From assembly GCF_020731285.1 (NCBI RefSeq), contig NZ_JAJFOW010000038.1, positions 1-64,000 on the forward strand: 64,000 nt of DNA. The letters run 5' to 3'. The translations under genes were made by a program, and so were the position numbers. The notes under the pieces are model-generated. The model was not told the DNA's origin. It saw nothing but the letters and a program-made list of their open reading frames with translations, and did no database searches. The stretch's first letter is position 1. Each line of letters begins with the position of its first letter. Positions 54,849 to 62,851 of this stretch are shown here, one piece after another. The DNA comes from Cohnella baijiui. Its GTDB lineage: Bacteria; Bacillota; Bacilli; Paenibacillales; Paenibacillaceae.

Positions 54849-56060
54849 TCACCAATTTCGATCTGCCGTAGGATCACCCTTGTCGTTCCCTACTTGGATG
54901 TCCTGCTTTTTGGCAATCATCTCAAACGTATCATGGCCGCAACCCGCACACCCTTCATTCTTAAGCTGCTCGATGGTCGCAATCTCTCCATGGATGCCGA
55001 CATGTACATCTCTTGAGCATTGCTTGCAACGATAGGTACGGAGGGTTTGTTTCACTTCGCCGGTATACAAGGCGTCCGTGAATTTCTCCGGATATTCGGG
55101 TTTTGAACGATCCGTAGTCCGTAAAATGAACATCTGGCTTCGATTCGCAATCATTTCCGCGCCTTCATAGGCGTTAAATTGCGGGAAATTTGCGCTGACC
55201 GTCAGCCCCATGCGTACAAATTCCCGCTGCATGGCAAGCATAATCGCCGGAGGTTTATGGGCAAAAGACAGGAAAATCGGTAGCCCCTTCTCCCTCTTCA
55301 GCGCCTGTAAGCCGCGCGATACGAATAAACTCATCCCCTGGAGCGTGTAGGGTGGATCCGTGAAAAAACAATCAAACTTCCCTTGCAGGCTTTCTGGCAG
55401 CGGCTCCCTTAAATCCAACCGGTGTCCATGAATCTGCAGCCCCCACTTCTTTGCAATCGTTTCAATATACCCTAAGAATCGTTCGTCAATATCCAGAACA
55501 TCCACATGCGTTGCTGTATGCCCGCGATCCGGAAACAACCGCTGCAGCAGAAGACCGATGGATACACTTACCAGGTCATCATCGCCGACGCATAAAATCC
55601 TCTTTCCAATCAACGCATGCTGCTTCAAACAAAGTATAGCCCTACGCAGGCTTGTTTCCGGCGTACATTTAGATTGATCAATCTGAACATCTACGGACGG
55701 CCGCAGCGCAAAAATCTCCTCCAAAGTAGCGAGCATTTCCTTCAGACCCTCAATCCATTTTGGTTCACCAAGCAACTCGTGAAAAAGGGAATGATCGAGA
55801 CCGCGGAATCCCCATTCCCGCTCGATCCATGCGAGTCCTTCAGCCGTGCAGCGGGTCCCTCGGTCCTGTACGAGCGCCCCTGCTTTTATCAATTCCCGTT
55901 TGATAGCCGCAGCTACAGGTGTCGGAAGAAGCGTTTTACGAGCCAGTTCTTTCGTTGAAATTCCCGGCTTCAGGTAGCATTCGAGGAACACTTGCTCTAT
56001 GACCTGTGTCCCTTCTTGCAGCCGGATATGTTGACTTGCTTGTTCAATGTACGTTTTCAC
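54849..56060 (-). CDS. BpsA-family (branched polyamine synthase / DUF43-like) protein with C-terminal zinc ribbon
   Basis: A 403-aa protein starting with GTG after GGAGGG. Layout: winged-helix-like N-terminus (about 20-85), Rossmann-type transferase core with TPETSLRRAI, VGDDDL, LDIDERFL, LDLREPLP and FTDPPYT, then a CxxC...CxxC ribbon near the C-terminus (CKQC, CAGC). The GDDD motif and its order match BpsA, which adds two aminopropyl groups to spermidine. Archaeal BpsA, as I recall it, has DPPE where this has DPPY, the motif of amino-methyltransferases, so RNA or DNA methylation is an alternative. The gene is AT-richer than its neighbours, suggesting transfer. It lies behind an attenuator-like leader. 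Confidence 0.78.
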   Translation of the reverse strand: MKTYIEQASQHIRLQEGTQVIEQVFLECYLKPGISTKELARKTLLPTPVAAAIKRELIKAGALVQDRGTRCTAEGLAWIEREWGFRGLDHSLFHELLGEPKWIEGLKEMLATLEEIFALRPSVDVQIDQSKCTPETSLRRAILCLKQHALIGKRILCVGDDDLVSVSIGLLLQRLFPDRGHTATHVDVLDIDERFLGYIETIAKKWGLQIHGHRLDLREPLPESLQGKFDCFFTDPPYTLQGMSLFVSRGLQALKREKGLPIFLSFAHKPPAIMLAMQREFVRMGLTVSANFPQFNAYEGAEMIANRSQMFILRTTDRSKPEYPEKFTDALYTGEVKQTLRTYRCKQCSRDVHVGIHGEIATIEQLKNEGCAGCGHDTFEMIAKKQDIQVGNDKGDPTADRNW

Positions 56061-56134
56061 GTTATCCCTCCTATAAACTCATCCCAACTTTGATTCATTT
56101 GTCCTGTCTGCACGGTGCCATCCGCCTTCAACAT
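56057..56134 (-). CDS. 25-aa upstream ORF coupled to the BpsA-family gene
   Basis: ATG at 56134 preceded by GGGAGTGATG-type sequence; the peptide starts MLKADGTVQTGQMNQSWDEF and its TGA overlaps the GTG start of the next gene (GTGA). The GGAGGG used by the downstream gene lies inside it. It could couple or delay translation. Very short, so coding status is uncertain. Confidence 0.45.
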   Translation of the reverse strand: MLKADGTVQTGQMNQSWDEFIGGIT

Positions 56135-56154
56135 GTCATCACTCCCGTTTTTGA

Positions 56155-56199
56155 AAAACAAAAAGGGCAGAGATGAACAAACGTCATCCCTGCCCTTTT
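56155..56199 (-). terminator. Second terminator in the BpsA-family leader
   Basis: AAAAGGGCAG-a-GATGA pairs with TCATC-c-CTGCCCTTTT (one mismatch), 7-nt loop. On the minus strand it is followed by T-rich sequence (TTTTTGTTTTTC). Confidence 0.85.
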
Positions 56200-56223
56200 G
56201 AGACACTACCTAGATATACACCG

Positions 56224-56260
56224 AAAAAAATAAAAAATCCGAGCTGAACGCAGCACGGAT
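56224..56260 (-). terminator. First terminator in the BpsA-family leader
   Basis: On the minus strand ATCCGTGCTG pairs with CAGCTCGGAT (one mismatch), 4-nt loop, then TTTTTTATTTTTTT. An upstream AACAGCGGAT (next to the long hairpin) can pair with its 5' arm, a possible antiterminator. Confidence 0.88.
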
Positions 56261-56309
56261 TGTGGGTGCATAAGAATAGGCAGCACTAAGGCTAAGACTA
56301 TTATCCGCT

Positions 56310-56426
56310 GTTCTTAACTAAATTCCGAAGCTTCAAAATGTCCATAAAAAACAAACCATGCTTTCTCAGCATTTGGTCCTTTGGACTGTTGAAAGCTTCA
56401 AGTATGGAATTGGATTAGTTAAGAAC
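56310..56426 (-). promoter_or_regulatory. 117-nt leader hairpin upstream of the BpsA-family gene
   Basis: On the minus strand GTTCTTAACTAA at the start is the exact complement of TTAGTTAAGAAC at the end. Inner arms AATTCC/GGAATT and GAAGCTTTCAA/TTGAAGCTTC also pair, and two small hairpins (GTCC-AAA-GGAC; ATGCT-gaga-AGCAT) sit at the top. The outer 5' arm is also the last three codons and stop of the 7-codon leader. Confidence 0.8.
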
Positions 56427-56438
56427 TACCGCCGACAT
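56415..56438 (-). CDS. 7-codon leader peptide MSAVVLN
   Basis: ATG at 56438 with GAGGAG 9 nt upstream, about 25 nt after the predicted start of transcription. Its codons GTT CTT AAC TAA are exactly the 5' arm of the long hairpin, so a ribosome on it would block that hairpin. Inferred regulatory peptide. Confidence 0.6.
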   Translation of the reverse strand: MSAVVLN

Positions 56439-56468
56439 AAATCATCTCTCCTCAGTGATAATTATTTC

Positions 56469-56497
56469 ATATTACAACACACGATTTCTATAGTCAA
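56469..56497 (-). promoter_or_regulatory. Promoter of the BpsA-family leader
   Basis: On the minus strand TTGACT, 17 bp, TAATAT. Confidence 0.82.
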
Positions 56498-56830
56498 GTC
56501 GAGCAAAATGAGCAAGCATGAGCGTACCTCAGGAATAAATTCACTCTTGTTATGCTACACTATGCATTCTAATAAGAAGGAGTCGGAACATCTCTATTTG
56601 GAATAGCGGCCAAACCGGAGAAGTTCTAATGTATAACACGGCAATAGCGGCCAAAAGCCAATCGTGATTGAAGATGAACATCCATAATAGAATCGATAAA
56701 TTTGCAAATCTCCTCGAGCATGTGAAACTAGCGGCCTCCAGCACGCTGCACCGTCAAAAGTATCGCTGCCGGTTCCGCAAAGGCCCCGAGAACGCTGCTT
56801 GTTGCTCTTCATCCCATCTTTTTTCCCGGC
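56498..56830. repeat. AT-rich gene-free stretch with a duplicated AATAGCGGCCAAA
   Basis: AATAGCGGCCAAA occurs at 56604-56616 and 56643-56655, 39 bp apart. Short frames in this stretch lack ribosome sites. Base composition differs from the GC-rich rest of the window. Nothing else is recognised. Confidence 0.6.
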
Positions 56831-56859
56831 TTGACAGCACACGACGAAGGTGATAGGAT
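56831..56859 (+). promoter_or_regulatory. Promoter of the alpha/beta hydrolase gene
   Basis: TTGACA, 17 bp, TAGGAT. Confidence 0.8.
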
Positions 56860-56912
56860 TTAAAACATAGTAAATTAATCGGAATTAAAGGAATAAGCGA
56901 GGAGGCTGCGTC

Positions 56913-57734
56913 ATGGAACGTTCGCTGACGATCAAATATGAAGGTCTGACACTGGCCGGCACCATCCACTACCCCCCGCAGGAGGAATGCCGCGGCGACC
57001 GCAAGCTGCCGCTCGTCATCATCAATCACGGCTTTGTCGGCAACCGGATCGGGGTCGATCGCTTGTTCGTGCTGGCCGCGCGGTCGTTCGCGAGTCAGGG
57101 AAACCTGGTCATTCGCTTCGACTTCGCGGGCTGCGGAGAGAGCGAGGGCGTGTATGGCGAGCATGGGCTGGATTCGATGATCGAGCAGACGCGCGCCGTT
57201 CTGGATTATGCCCTCGGACTGGACATCGTCGATCCGCTGCGCGTGACGCTGCTCGGCCACAGTCTGGGCGGGTCGGTCGCCCTCCTGACGGGCGTGCGGG
57301 ATCGCCGCGTGAAGTCGCTCGCCCTTTGGTCGCCGGTCGGGTATCCGTTCAACGACATCCTGCGCATCGTGGGGCGGAAAACGTACGACGAGGCCGTCAC
57401 CAAAGGCGAATCCGACTATCTCGGCTATGCGATCACGCCGGCTTTTTTCGACGCGCTCATGAAGCATCAGCCGTTCCAGGAGACGCAGAAGTTTCCGGGC
57501 GACGTCCTCCTCGTGCACGGCACCGGCGACGAGACGATCCCGGTGGACTACACGTTCCTGCTGGAGAAGACGTTTTGGCTCCGGGGAGAAGGGCGCTGCG
57601 AGAAGACGATCCTCTTCCAGGCGGATCACACCTACTCCCAAGGCGCGCACAAAAAAGAGCTGTTCAAGGCGACGGCGGATTGGCTGGGCGGCTTCGAGCA
57701 GCGGCAGCGGGATTGGCAGCACTGGAGCATTTGA
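56913..57734 (+). CDS. Alpha/beta hydrolase (esterase-like)
   Basis: A 273-aa cytoplasmic serine hydrolase: oxyanion-side INHGFVGNR, FDFAGCGESEG, nucleophile S117 in LLGHSLGGSVA, acid in HGTGDETIPV, and catalytic histidine in FQADHTYS. The closest match I can think of is the cinnamoyl/feruloyl esterase-like group, but the substrate is not determined. GCGAGGAGG precedes the ATG. It is a single gene between its own promoter and a strong terminator. Confidence 0.9.
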   Translation: MERSLTIKYEGLTLAGTIHYPPQEECRGDRKLPLVIINHGFVGNRIGVDRLFVLAARSFASQGNLVIRFDFAGCGESEGVYGEHGLDSMIEQTRAVLDYALGLDIVDPLRVTLLGHSLGGSVALLTGVRDRRVKSLALWSPVGYPFNDILRIVGRKTYDEAVTKGESDYLGYAITPAFFDALMKHQPFQETQKFPGDVLLVHGTGDETIPVDYTFLLEKTFWLRGEGRCEKTILFQADHTYSQGAHKKELFKATADWLGGFEQRQRDWQHWSI

Positions 57735-57792
57735 AGCGATTCAGCGCATGAAACATGCGCGCCATTGAAGCGATTTCCCTCAGATGTCCGAA

Positions 57793-57836
57793 AAAAACGT
57801 GTCGCCGTCTTCAAAAGGAGACGGCGACACGTTTTT
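57793..57836. terminator. Terminator between the hydrolase and the GH15-like gene
   Basis: A perfect 18-bp stem running from AAAAACGTGTCGCC to GGCGACACGTTTTT, 8-nt loop. A/T ends on both sides make it usable in both directions. From here to 57956 nothing else is seen. Confidence 0.9.
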
Positions 57837-57956
57837 ATGGTTTTGACACGGCAAGGAGGCTATAGGCATCATGCAAGCGGAATACGCACATGCGCCCCGC
57901 AAGGCTCCATTCGTGTCGGGACTGCCGTCCGACCGGCGACCCTCCGCCGCCGCAGC

Positions 57957-59957
57957 TTAGCGCGTCGCGGAAGCCTCCGCAGACGCACCTTCCGAAGCTT
58001 CGAGCTCCGCGATCATGTGCACGGTCAAAATAAACATGGCGTGCGACCAGGTGAGCGGCACGACCCAGGCCGGGGCGCCGGTTTCGCGGTCCACCTGCTC
58101 CGGCAGGAGGCCGGACGGCGCGCGGTGGGCGACCGCCCAGTCGAGCAGGCGGCGCGCCTCTTCCTGCTGGCGGTTGGCGGCGCGGTATTGGGCGAGCCAC
58201 AGCGTCGTCAAAATCCACGGATTGCCGCCGATGTAGGCGTCGTTCTCGTAGCGTTTGATCCCGCCGACGCCGGGGACGGTCAGCGTGCGTTCGACAGCTT
58301 CTGCTGTGCGGACGGCCTGATCATGGTCCGGCGGCACGACGCCGAACGGTACGGCGCAGCCGAGCAGGCTGACGTCGACGATCGGATCGCGGGCGAGGCG
58401 GTGGCGGACGTAGCCTTTGTTGCCAAAGAGGCGCGATACGACCAAGCCTTCCGCTTCGGCGCGGGCGTACCCCTCCGGCGTCACCGTCAAGTTCACGCCG
58501 CGGTAAAAGACGCCGCCTTCTTCGTTCCAGCAGAGCGTCCGGATCGACTCGGCGATCCGCTCCGCGGCCTCGCGCGCACGCCCGGCCAGCGTCGGATCTC
58601 CCACAAGCTCCGCCAGGCTGGCGGCCGCGTTCAGCCCCGCGTAGGCGGCTGCGGACGAATACGTGTGCTGCCCCTCGCGCTCCTCCCATAGATCGCGGCT
58701 GGCGCGCGGCAAACCGTTCTCCGGATCGAGGAAGCCGAGCAAATAGTCGGTGCCCTTGCGGACGGCTTCCCAGACGGAGCCGAGGAAGGGGGCTTTGGCT
58801 TCGTCTGCCAATGCCAGGTAGTGCTGATGCATCCCCCACAGAATCGAGGCGCCTTCGTCGATCTGCAGCCCCCAGGAAGGGGCGAGCGAACCGTCGTGGT
58901 AGTGGCGCTGCTGCCAGGAGCCGTCCGCGTCCTGCGCGGTCAGCGTCCACTCGTAGAAACGGGTGGACATGTCCGTGAGCCCCGCCTTGTCGAGCGCGGT
59001 CGTGATGAACGCCGCGTCCCGGCCCCAGCAGTACGCATAGCCGCCGCAGCGGGAGAAGCGCTCGTCGAATTCGGGCGCGGCGATGATGCTGCCGGTCTCC
59101 TCGTCGGACATCAGCTTCATCACGAGCACCGAACGTTCGTAGAGCTCCCGCAGGTCCGGCCGATCGATCGGGCAGGCGTTCGCGGCGGCGACGTGGTCCG
59201 CCCAGTAGCGGTCGGTCAGCGCCAGCCAGTCGTCGGGGCTCGAAGCTTTGGCGCGATCCAGCGCGCCGAGCGCCGCCTTCAGCGTGCTGCCCGCCGTCAG
59301 ATAGACGGGGACGCGGACGCTTTCGCCCGGCGCGACGTCCGCGAACGACCACTCCATTGCGCCGTCGGTCGCCATCTGAATCTCGCTGCCGTTCAGCCCG
59401 CCCGTTTGGGCGTTATCCCAGGCATAACCCGATTGAAATTTTGTGCACACGTTTGCGCTTCCGGCCGAAAAATAATAGCGGTGGCGGAAGTGGACGATCG
59501 CGTCCGCTTCTTCGCGGAACATCGTCGTATGGTAAAACGGGTTTTCGGCCGTTTGCATAGCGGAGAAAAAAACGAAAGAGAAGGAGACGGGAGCGTCTCC
59601 TGCATTCGTAATCGCATGGTCGAACACGAGCAGATCTTCGCCAGGAACGGCGTAATAGGACGAGGAGATCCGCAAGGGCAGCGCGTCGTTCTCCGCCTCG
59701 ACGGCGAAGACGTTCGACCGCGGGCGGTAACTCGAGCGGTGCCGCCATCCGTCCTCCTTGGCGTCGAACCAGGAGGTGCGGCGTCCTTCGCCCGCGAGGC
59801 GCACGCCGGCGCGCAGCGCGTCCGCGTGCTGCGGAAAGTCGACGTGGGGCCACCAGACGCGGACGACCCGTCCCGTTTCCAGCACGGAGGCGAGGAAGCG
59901 GGAGTTGCCGATGACCGCATCGACGAGATAGGGCTTGTTGTCGAGATAGGAAGTCAC
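57957..59957 (-). CDS. GH15-type glucoamylase-like glycoside hydrolase (cytoplasmic)
   Basis: A 666-aa protein with an N-terminal beta-rich domain and an (alpha/alpha)6 barrel: RCGGYAYCWGRDAAF, SWGLQIDEGASILWGMHQH with the likely acid, and GLLPEQVDRETGAP with the likely base near the C-terminus. No signal peptide, so it should act on imported alpha-glucans such as maltodextrin. GTG start, with GGAG upstream. It follows the LacI gene by 6 bp in the same direction and faces the maltodextrin importer across a shared control region. Trehalose or isomaltose specificity cannot be excluded. Confidence 0.88.
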   Translation of the reverse strand: MTSYLDNKPYLVDAVIGNSRFLASVLETGRVVRVWWPHVDFPQHADALRAGVRLAGEGRRTSWFDAKEDGWRHRSSYRPRSNVFAVEAENDALPLRISSSYYAVPGEDLLVFDHAITNAGDAPVSFSFVFFSAMQTAENPFYHTTMFREEADAIVHFRHRYYFSAGSANVCTKFQSGYAWDNAQTGGLNGSEIQMATDGAMEWSFADVAPGESVRVPVYLTAGSTLKAALGALDRAKASSPDDWLALTDRYWADHVAAANACPIDRPDLRELYERSVLVMKLMSDEETGSIIAAPEFDERFSRCGGYAYCWGRDAAFITTALDKAGLTDMSTRFYEWTLTAQDADGSWQQRHYHDGSLAPSWGLQIDEGASILWGMHQHYLALADEAKAPFLGSVWEAVRKGTDYLLGFLDPENGLPRASRDLWEEREGQHTYSSAAAYAGLNAAASLAELVGDPTLAGRAREAAERIAESIRTLCWNEEGGVFYRGVNLTVTPEGYARAEAEGLVVSRLFGNKGYVRHRLARDPIVDVSLLGCAVPFGVVPPDHDQAVRTAEAVERTLTVPGVGGIKRYENDAYIGGNPWILTTLWLAQYRAANRQQEEARRLLDWAVAHRAPSGLLPEQVDRETGAPAWVVPLTWSHAMFILTVHMIAELEASEGASAEASATR

Positions 59958-59963
59958 TTGCGT

Positions 59964-60995
59964 TCAGCTCCGTTTCGATGAAAGGTTCAGGGACGACTCC
60001 CGCACGATCAGGCGGTGCGGGACGATGGTGCGGTTCTGCTGAGGCTTGTCGCCCTGAATTTGCCGGATGAGCAGCTGCGAAGCCATATAGCCCAACTGAT
60101 AAATGCCGATGTCGACGCTGCTCAACGGCGGCGTCGACAGCTCGGTGAGCGAGATGTTGTTGAAGCTGACGAGACTAAGGTCGTCAGGGACGCGGAATCC
60201 GAGCTCCGTCAGCCCCCGCAGAACGCCGAAGGTGACGAGATCGTCGATGACGACGAGCGCCGTAGGCCGCTCGGGCAGGTTCATGAAGAAGGACATCGCC
60301 CGGTAGCCGCTCTCCTGGAGGAACTCGCCTTCGACGATCCACTCCGGCTGCATCGGCAGGCCGTGGTCGTGCATCGCGCGAAGATAGCCGTCCAGGCGGT
60401 CGACGGACACCGTCAGATTCGGCGGGCCGCTGACGAAGCCGATCCGCTCGTGCCCTTGGGCGATCAGATGCTGCGTCGCATCGTAAGCGGCCTGGACGTT
60501 GTCGTTGTCGACGCACAGAATCTCTTCGTCCTGAGCGTAATGGCCGATCAGGATAAACGGAAATTCCTCGTGCTTCAGAAAAGCGATGATCGGGTCGTTG
60601 CGCCGGGATTGGAGCAGGATGATGCCGTCGACCCGCTTGCCCTTGACAAGCCGGGTAACCGCTGCCAATTCTTCTTGCTCCGAATGCCCGGTCGTCATCA
60701 GGATGTCGTATCCGTTGCGCGAAGCTTGGGTCGTAATGCCCCGAATGTTTTCCGCGAAAAAGTGGTTTTGGAATAATTCTTCAGCCGGTCGGGGCAGAAT
60801 CATACCAAGCGTATACGTTTTATTGGAGACGAGACTGCGGGCCATCATATTCGAATGATAGCCCATCTCTTCCATGATCGCTTTGACTTTGCGCGTCGTC
60901 TCCCGGCTGATCCGGGGATGGTTCGACAGGACGCGAGATACGGTAGAAGGAGAGACGCCCGCGCGTTTGGCGACGTCTTTGATTGTGACTGCCAT
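59964..60995 (-). CDS. LacI-family repressor, MalR-like
   Basis: A 343-aa regulator: TIKDVAKRAGVSPSTVSRVLS helix-turn-helix, hinge LVSNKTYTLGMI, and a sugar-sensing domain. The ATG at 60995 is preferred since the GTG at 61007 overlaps the GGAGG site. One GTGCAAACGTTTGAAC-like operator lies just upstream of the gene and two more precede the divergent importer, so it most likely controls itself, the GH15 gene and the importer in response to maltose or maltodextrin. Confidence 0.92.
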   Translation of the reverse strand: MAVTIKDVAKRAGVSPSTVSRVLSNHPRISRETTRKVKAIMEEMGYHSNMMARSLVSNKTYTLGMILPRPAEELFQNHFFAENIRGITTQASRNGYDILMTTGHSEQEELAAVTRLVKGKRVDGIILLQSRRNDPIIAFLKHEEFPFILIGHYAQDEEILCVDNDNVQAAYDATQHLIAQGHERIGFVSGPPNLTVSVDRLDGYLRAMHDHGLPMQPEWIVEGEFLQESGYRAMSFFMNLPERPTALVVIDDLVTFGVLRGLTELGFRVPDDLSLVSFNNISLTELSTPPLSSVDIGIYQLGYMASQLLIRQIQGDKPQQNRTIVPHRLIVRESSLNLSSKRS

Positions 60996-61012
60996 AAAGA
61001 CCTCCACAGCTT

Positions 61013-61028
61013 GTGCAACCGTTTGAAC
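61013..61028. promoter_or_regulatory. MalR-type operator A (near lacI start)
   Basis: GTGCAACCGTTTGAAC, 17 bp upstream of the repressor start codon; near-palindromic around ACCGTT. Confidence 0.75.
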
Positions 61029-61238
61029 TGCCCTGGTATGCCTTCATGTTACATGAACGAATAAGGATTGTAAACCGCGCTTTGTGCATGTGTTGCACGC
61101 AACAACCGACATTTTGCACGGGAGAACGCGCTATTCCAATAGAAGAATAAAAAAGGGATAAGGAACGAATTCATGAGTAAATGAACGAAATAACGAGAAA
61201 TCGAAAGATAGATAGGTTGTCAACCGTGGATTCCGATT

Positions 61239-61254
61239 GTGCAAACGTTTTAAC
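61239..61254. promoter_or_regulatory. MalR-type operator B (importer promoter)
   Basis: GTGCAAACGTTTTAAC; its right end overlaps the -35 TTAACA of the importer promoter. Confidence 0.85.
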
Positions 61255-61278
61255 AAACGAAATAAATGGTGTATAGTA
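61250..61278 (+). promoter_or_regulatory. Maltodextrin importer promoter
   Basis: TTAACA (61250-61255), 17 bp, TATAGT (61273-61278). The overlap with operator B predicts direct repression. Confidence 0.8.
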
Positions 61279-61355
61279 TAGGAGCGAGACGTGAAGCGCT
61301 TCCATTTCTGAATTCCACGTTTGAACGTCCAAACTCGCCCTGGAAGCTTGTTGCA

Positions 61356-61371
61356 GTTCAAACGTTTGCGC
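61356..61371. promoter_or_regulatory. MalR-type operator C (importer leader)
   Basis: GTTCAAACGTTTGCGC, the reverse complement of the operator consensus, 117 bp downstream of operator B and inside the leader; suits looping or a roadblock. Confidence 0.85.
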
Positions 61372-61439
61372 AGATCGTCGGACGAATGCTCCAGCTTGTA
61401 CGCGATCCTTTTACGCAGGTACACGATTAGAGAGGGGAC

Positions 61440-62765
61440 ATGAAATTGAATTCGAAGAAAACCTTGTCCATGATCAGCGCGATGGCGCTGATGGCCGTAG
61501 CGCTGTCCGCATGCGGCGGCAATAATAGCGGCAACACCGCTTCCCCATCCGCAAGCGAAGCCAGCCCTTCCGCCTCGGCGTCCGCTTCGGCATCCGACTC
61601 CGGCACGGCCGAAGACGAGCTGAAGCCGGAAGACGGCGCATCCCTCATCGTTTGGGAATCCAAGGAATTCCGCCCTCGTATGGAAGCGATCGCCAAAGCG
61701 TTTACCGATCAATACGGCATTCCGGTCAAGGTCGAGGAAGTCAACGAGCCGGACCAAATCAACAAGCTTATGAACGACGGTCCTGCCGGCGTCGGCGCGG
61801 ACGTCGTCATCTTCCCGCACGACAACTTGGGCAAAGCGGTCGCGGCAGGCCTGCTGTTGCCGAACGACTACTTCGCCGACGAAACGAAAGCCGACAACTC
61901 CGACGCTTCCGTCAAGGCATTCACGTTCAAGGATGAGCTCTACGGCTATCCTCGTTCCGTCGAAACGTACGCTCTGTTCTACAATAAGGACCTGATTCCG
62001 AATCCTCCTAAATCGTACGAGGAAGTCATCGAGTTCGCGAAGACGTTCAACGACACGAAAAATCAGAAATACGCGCTCATGTGGGAAATCAGCAACTTCT
62101 ACTACGCCTACTCCTTCCTGGCAACTCCAGGCGGTTACGCATACGGCCAAAACGGCTCCGACCCGTCCGACATCGGCCTGAACAACGAAGGCGCCGTCAA
62201 GGGTGCCACGCTTTACCAGCAGCTCAAGTCGATCTTGCCGATGAAGTCCGGCGACGCGACGTTCGACGTCAAGAAAGGCTTGTTCACCAGCAACAAGCTG
62301 GCGCTCGACATCAACGGCCCGTGGGCGATCGCAGATCTGAAGAAAGCCGGCGTCAACTTCGGCATCGCGCCGCTGCCGACGATCGACGGCAAGCCGAACG
62401 TCTCGTTCTCCGGCGTCAAAGGCTACGCGGTCAACGCGTTCTCGAAATACCCGAACGCCAGCCGCCTGTTCTCGCACTTCGCTTCGTCCAAGGATAATCA
62501 GTTGGCGGACTTCAAGGAGTTGGGCTTCCTCCCGTCCAACAACGAAGCGGCCGCCGATCAGGCCGTCACGTCCGATCCGCTCATCGTAGGCATCCTGGAG
62601 CAGTTCAAAAACTCCTACCCGATGCCGGCTATTCCGGAAATGGGCAACGTATGGGGCCCGGGGCAAGCGGCCATGGCGGACATCTGGGATAAGGGCACAG
62701 ACCCGAAAGCGGCGCTCGACAATGCCGTCAAGCAGATCCAAGACGCGAACAAAGCGGTGAAGTAA
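61440..62765 (+). CDS. Maltose/maltodextrin-binding lipoprotein (MalE/MdxE-type)
   Basis: Binding protein of 441 aa. Signal peptide with lipobox LSAC (lipidated C25), Ser/Ala/Pro linker, then the MalE fold: SLIVWESKEFRPRMEAIAKAF, DVVIFPHDNLGKAVAAGLL, LYGYPRSVETYALFYNKDL, DINGPWAIADLKKAGV. These segments are close to known maltodextrin-binding proteins. AGAGGGG precedes the ATG. An intercistronic hairpin and then MalF follow. Confidence 0.92.
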   Translation: MKLNSKKTLSMISAMALMAVALSACGGNNSGNTASPSASEASPSASASASASDSGTAEDELKPEDGASLIVWESKEFRPRMEAIAKAFTDQYGIPVKVEEVNEPDQINKLMNDGPAGVGADVVIFPHDNLGKAVAAGLLLPNDYFADETKADNSDASVKAFTFKDELYGYPRSVETYALFYNKDLIPNPPKSYEEVIEFAKTFNDTKNQKYALMWEISNFYYAYSFLATPGGYAYGQNGSDPSDIGLNNEGAVKGATLYQQLKSILPMKSGDATFDVKKGLFTSNKLALDINGPWAIADLKKAGVNFGIAPLPTIDGKPNVSFSGVKGYAVNAFSKYPNASRLFSHFASSKDNQLADFKELGFLPSNNEAAADQAVTSDPLIVGILEQFKNSYPMPAIPEMGNVWGPGQAAMADIWDKGTDPKAALDNAVKQIQDANKAVK

Positions 62766-62792
62766 GATTTGAAAAAGGGTTCTCATAAACCG

Positions 62793-62818
62793 TCATCCGC
62801 CGTTTCGACGGCGGATGA
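62793..62818 (+). other. UUCG-capped hairpin between SBP and MalF genes
   Basis: A perfect 11-bp stem TCATCCGCCGT/ACGGCGGATGA with a TTCG loop and no T-run. Probably an mRNA stabiliser setting a higher level of the binding protein. Confidence 0.75.
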
Positions 62819-62851
62819 TGCTTTGCAAGGACCGCGAAAGGGGGAGGCGGG

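Noticed and set aside
56310-56426. Insertion sequence or MITE ends
   Set aside because: No transposase or clear target duplication; the arm coincides with a leader ORF behind a promoter and before terminators, which fits an attenuator better.
56668-56853. 61-codon plus-strand frame in the AT-rich stretch
   Set aside because: No ribosome site or recognisable composition, and it runs into the promoter of the alpha/beta hydrolase gene.
57765-58691. 308-codon plus-strand frame opposite the GH15-like gene
   Set aside because: Antisense shadow without a family signature; it also starts inside the terminator.
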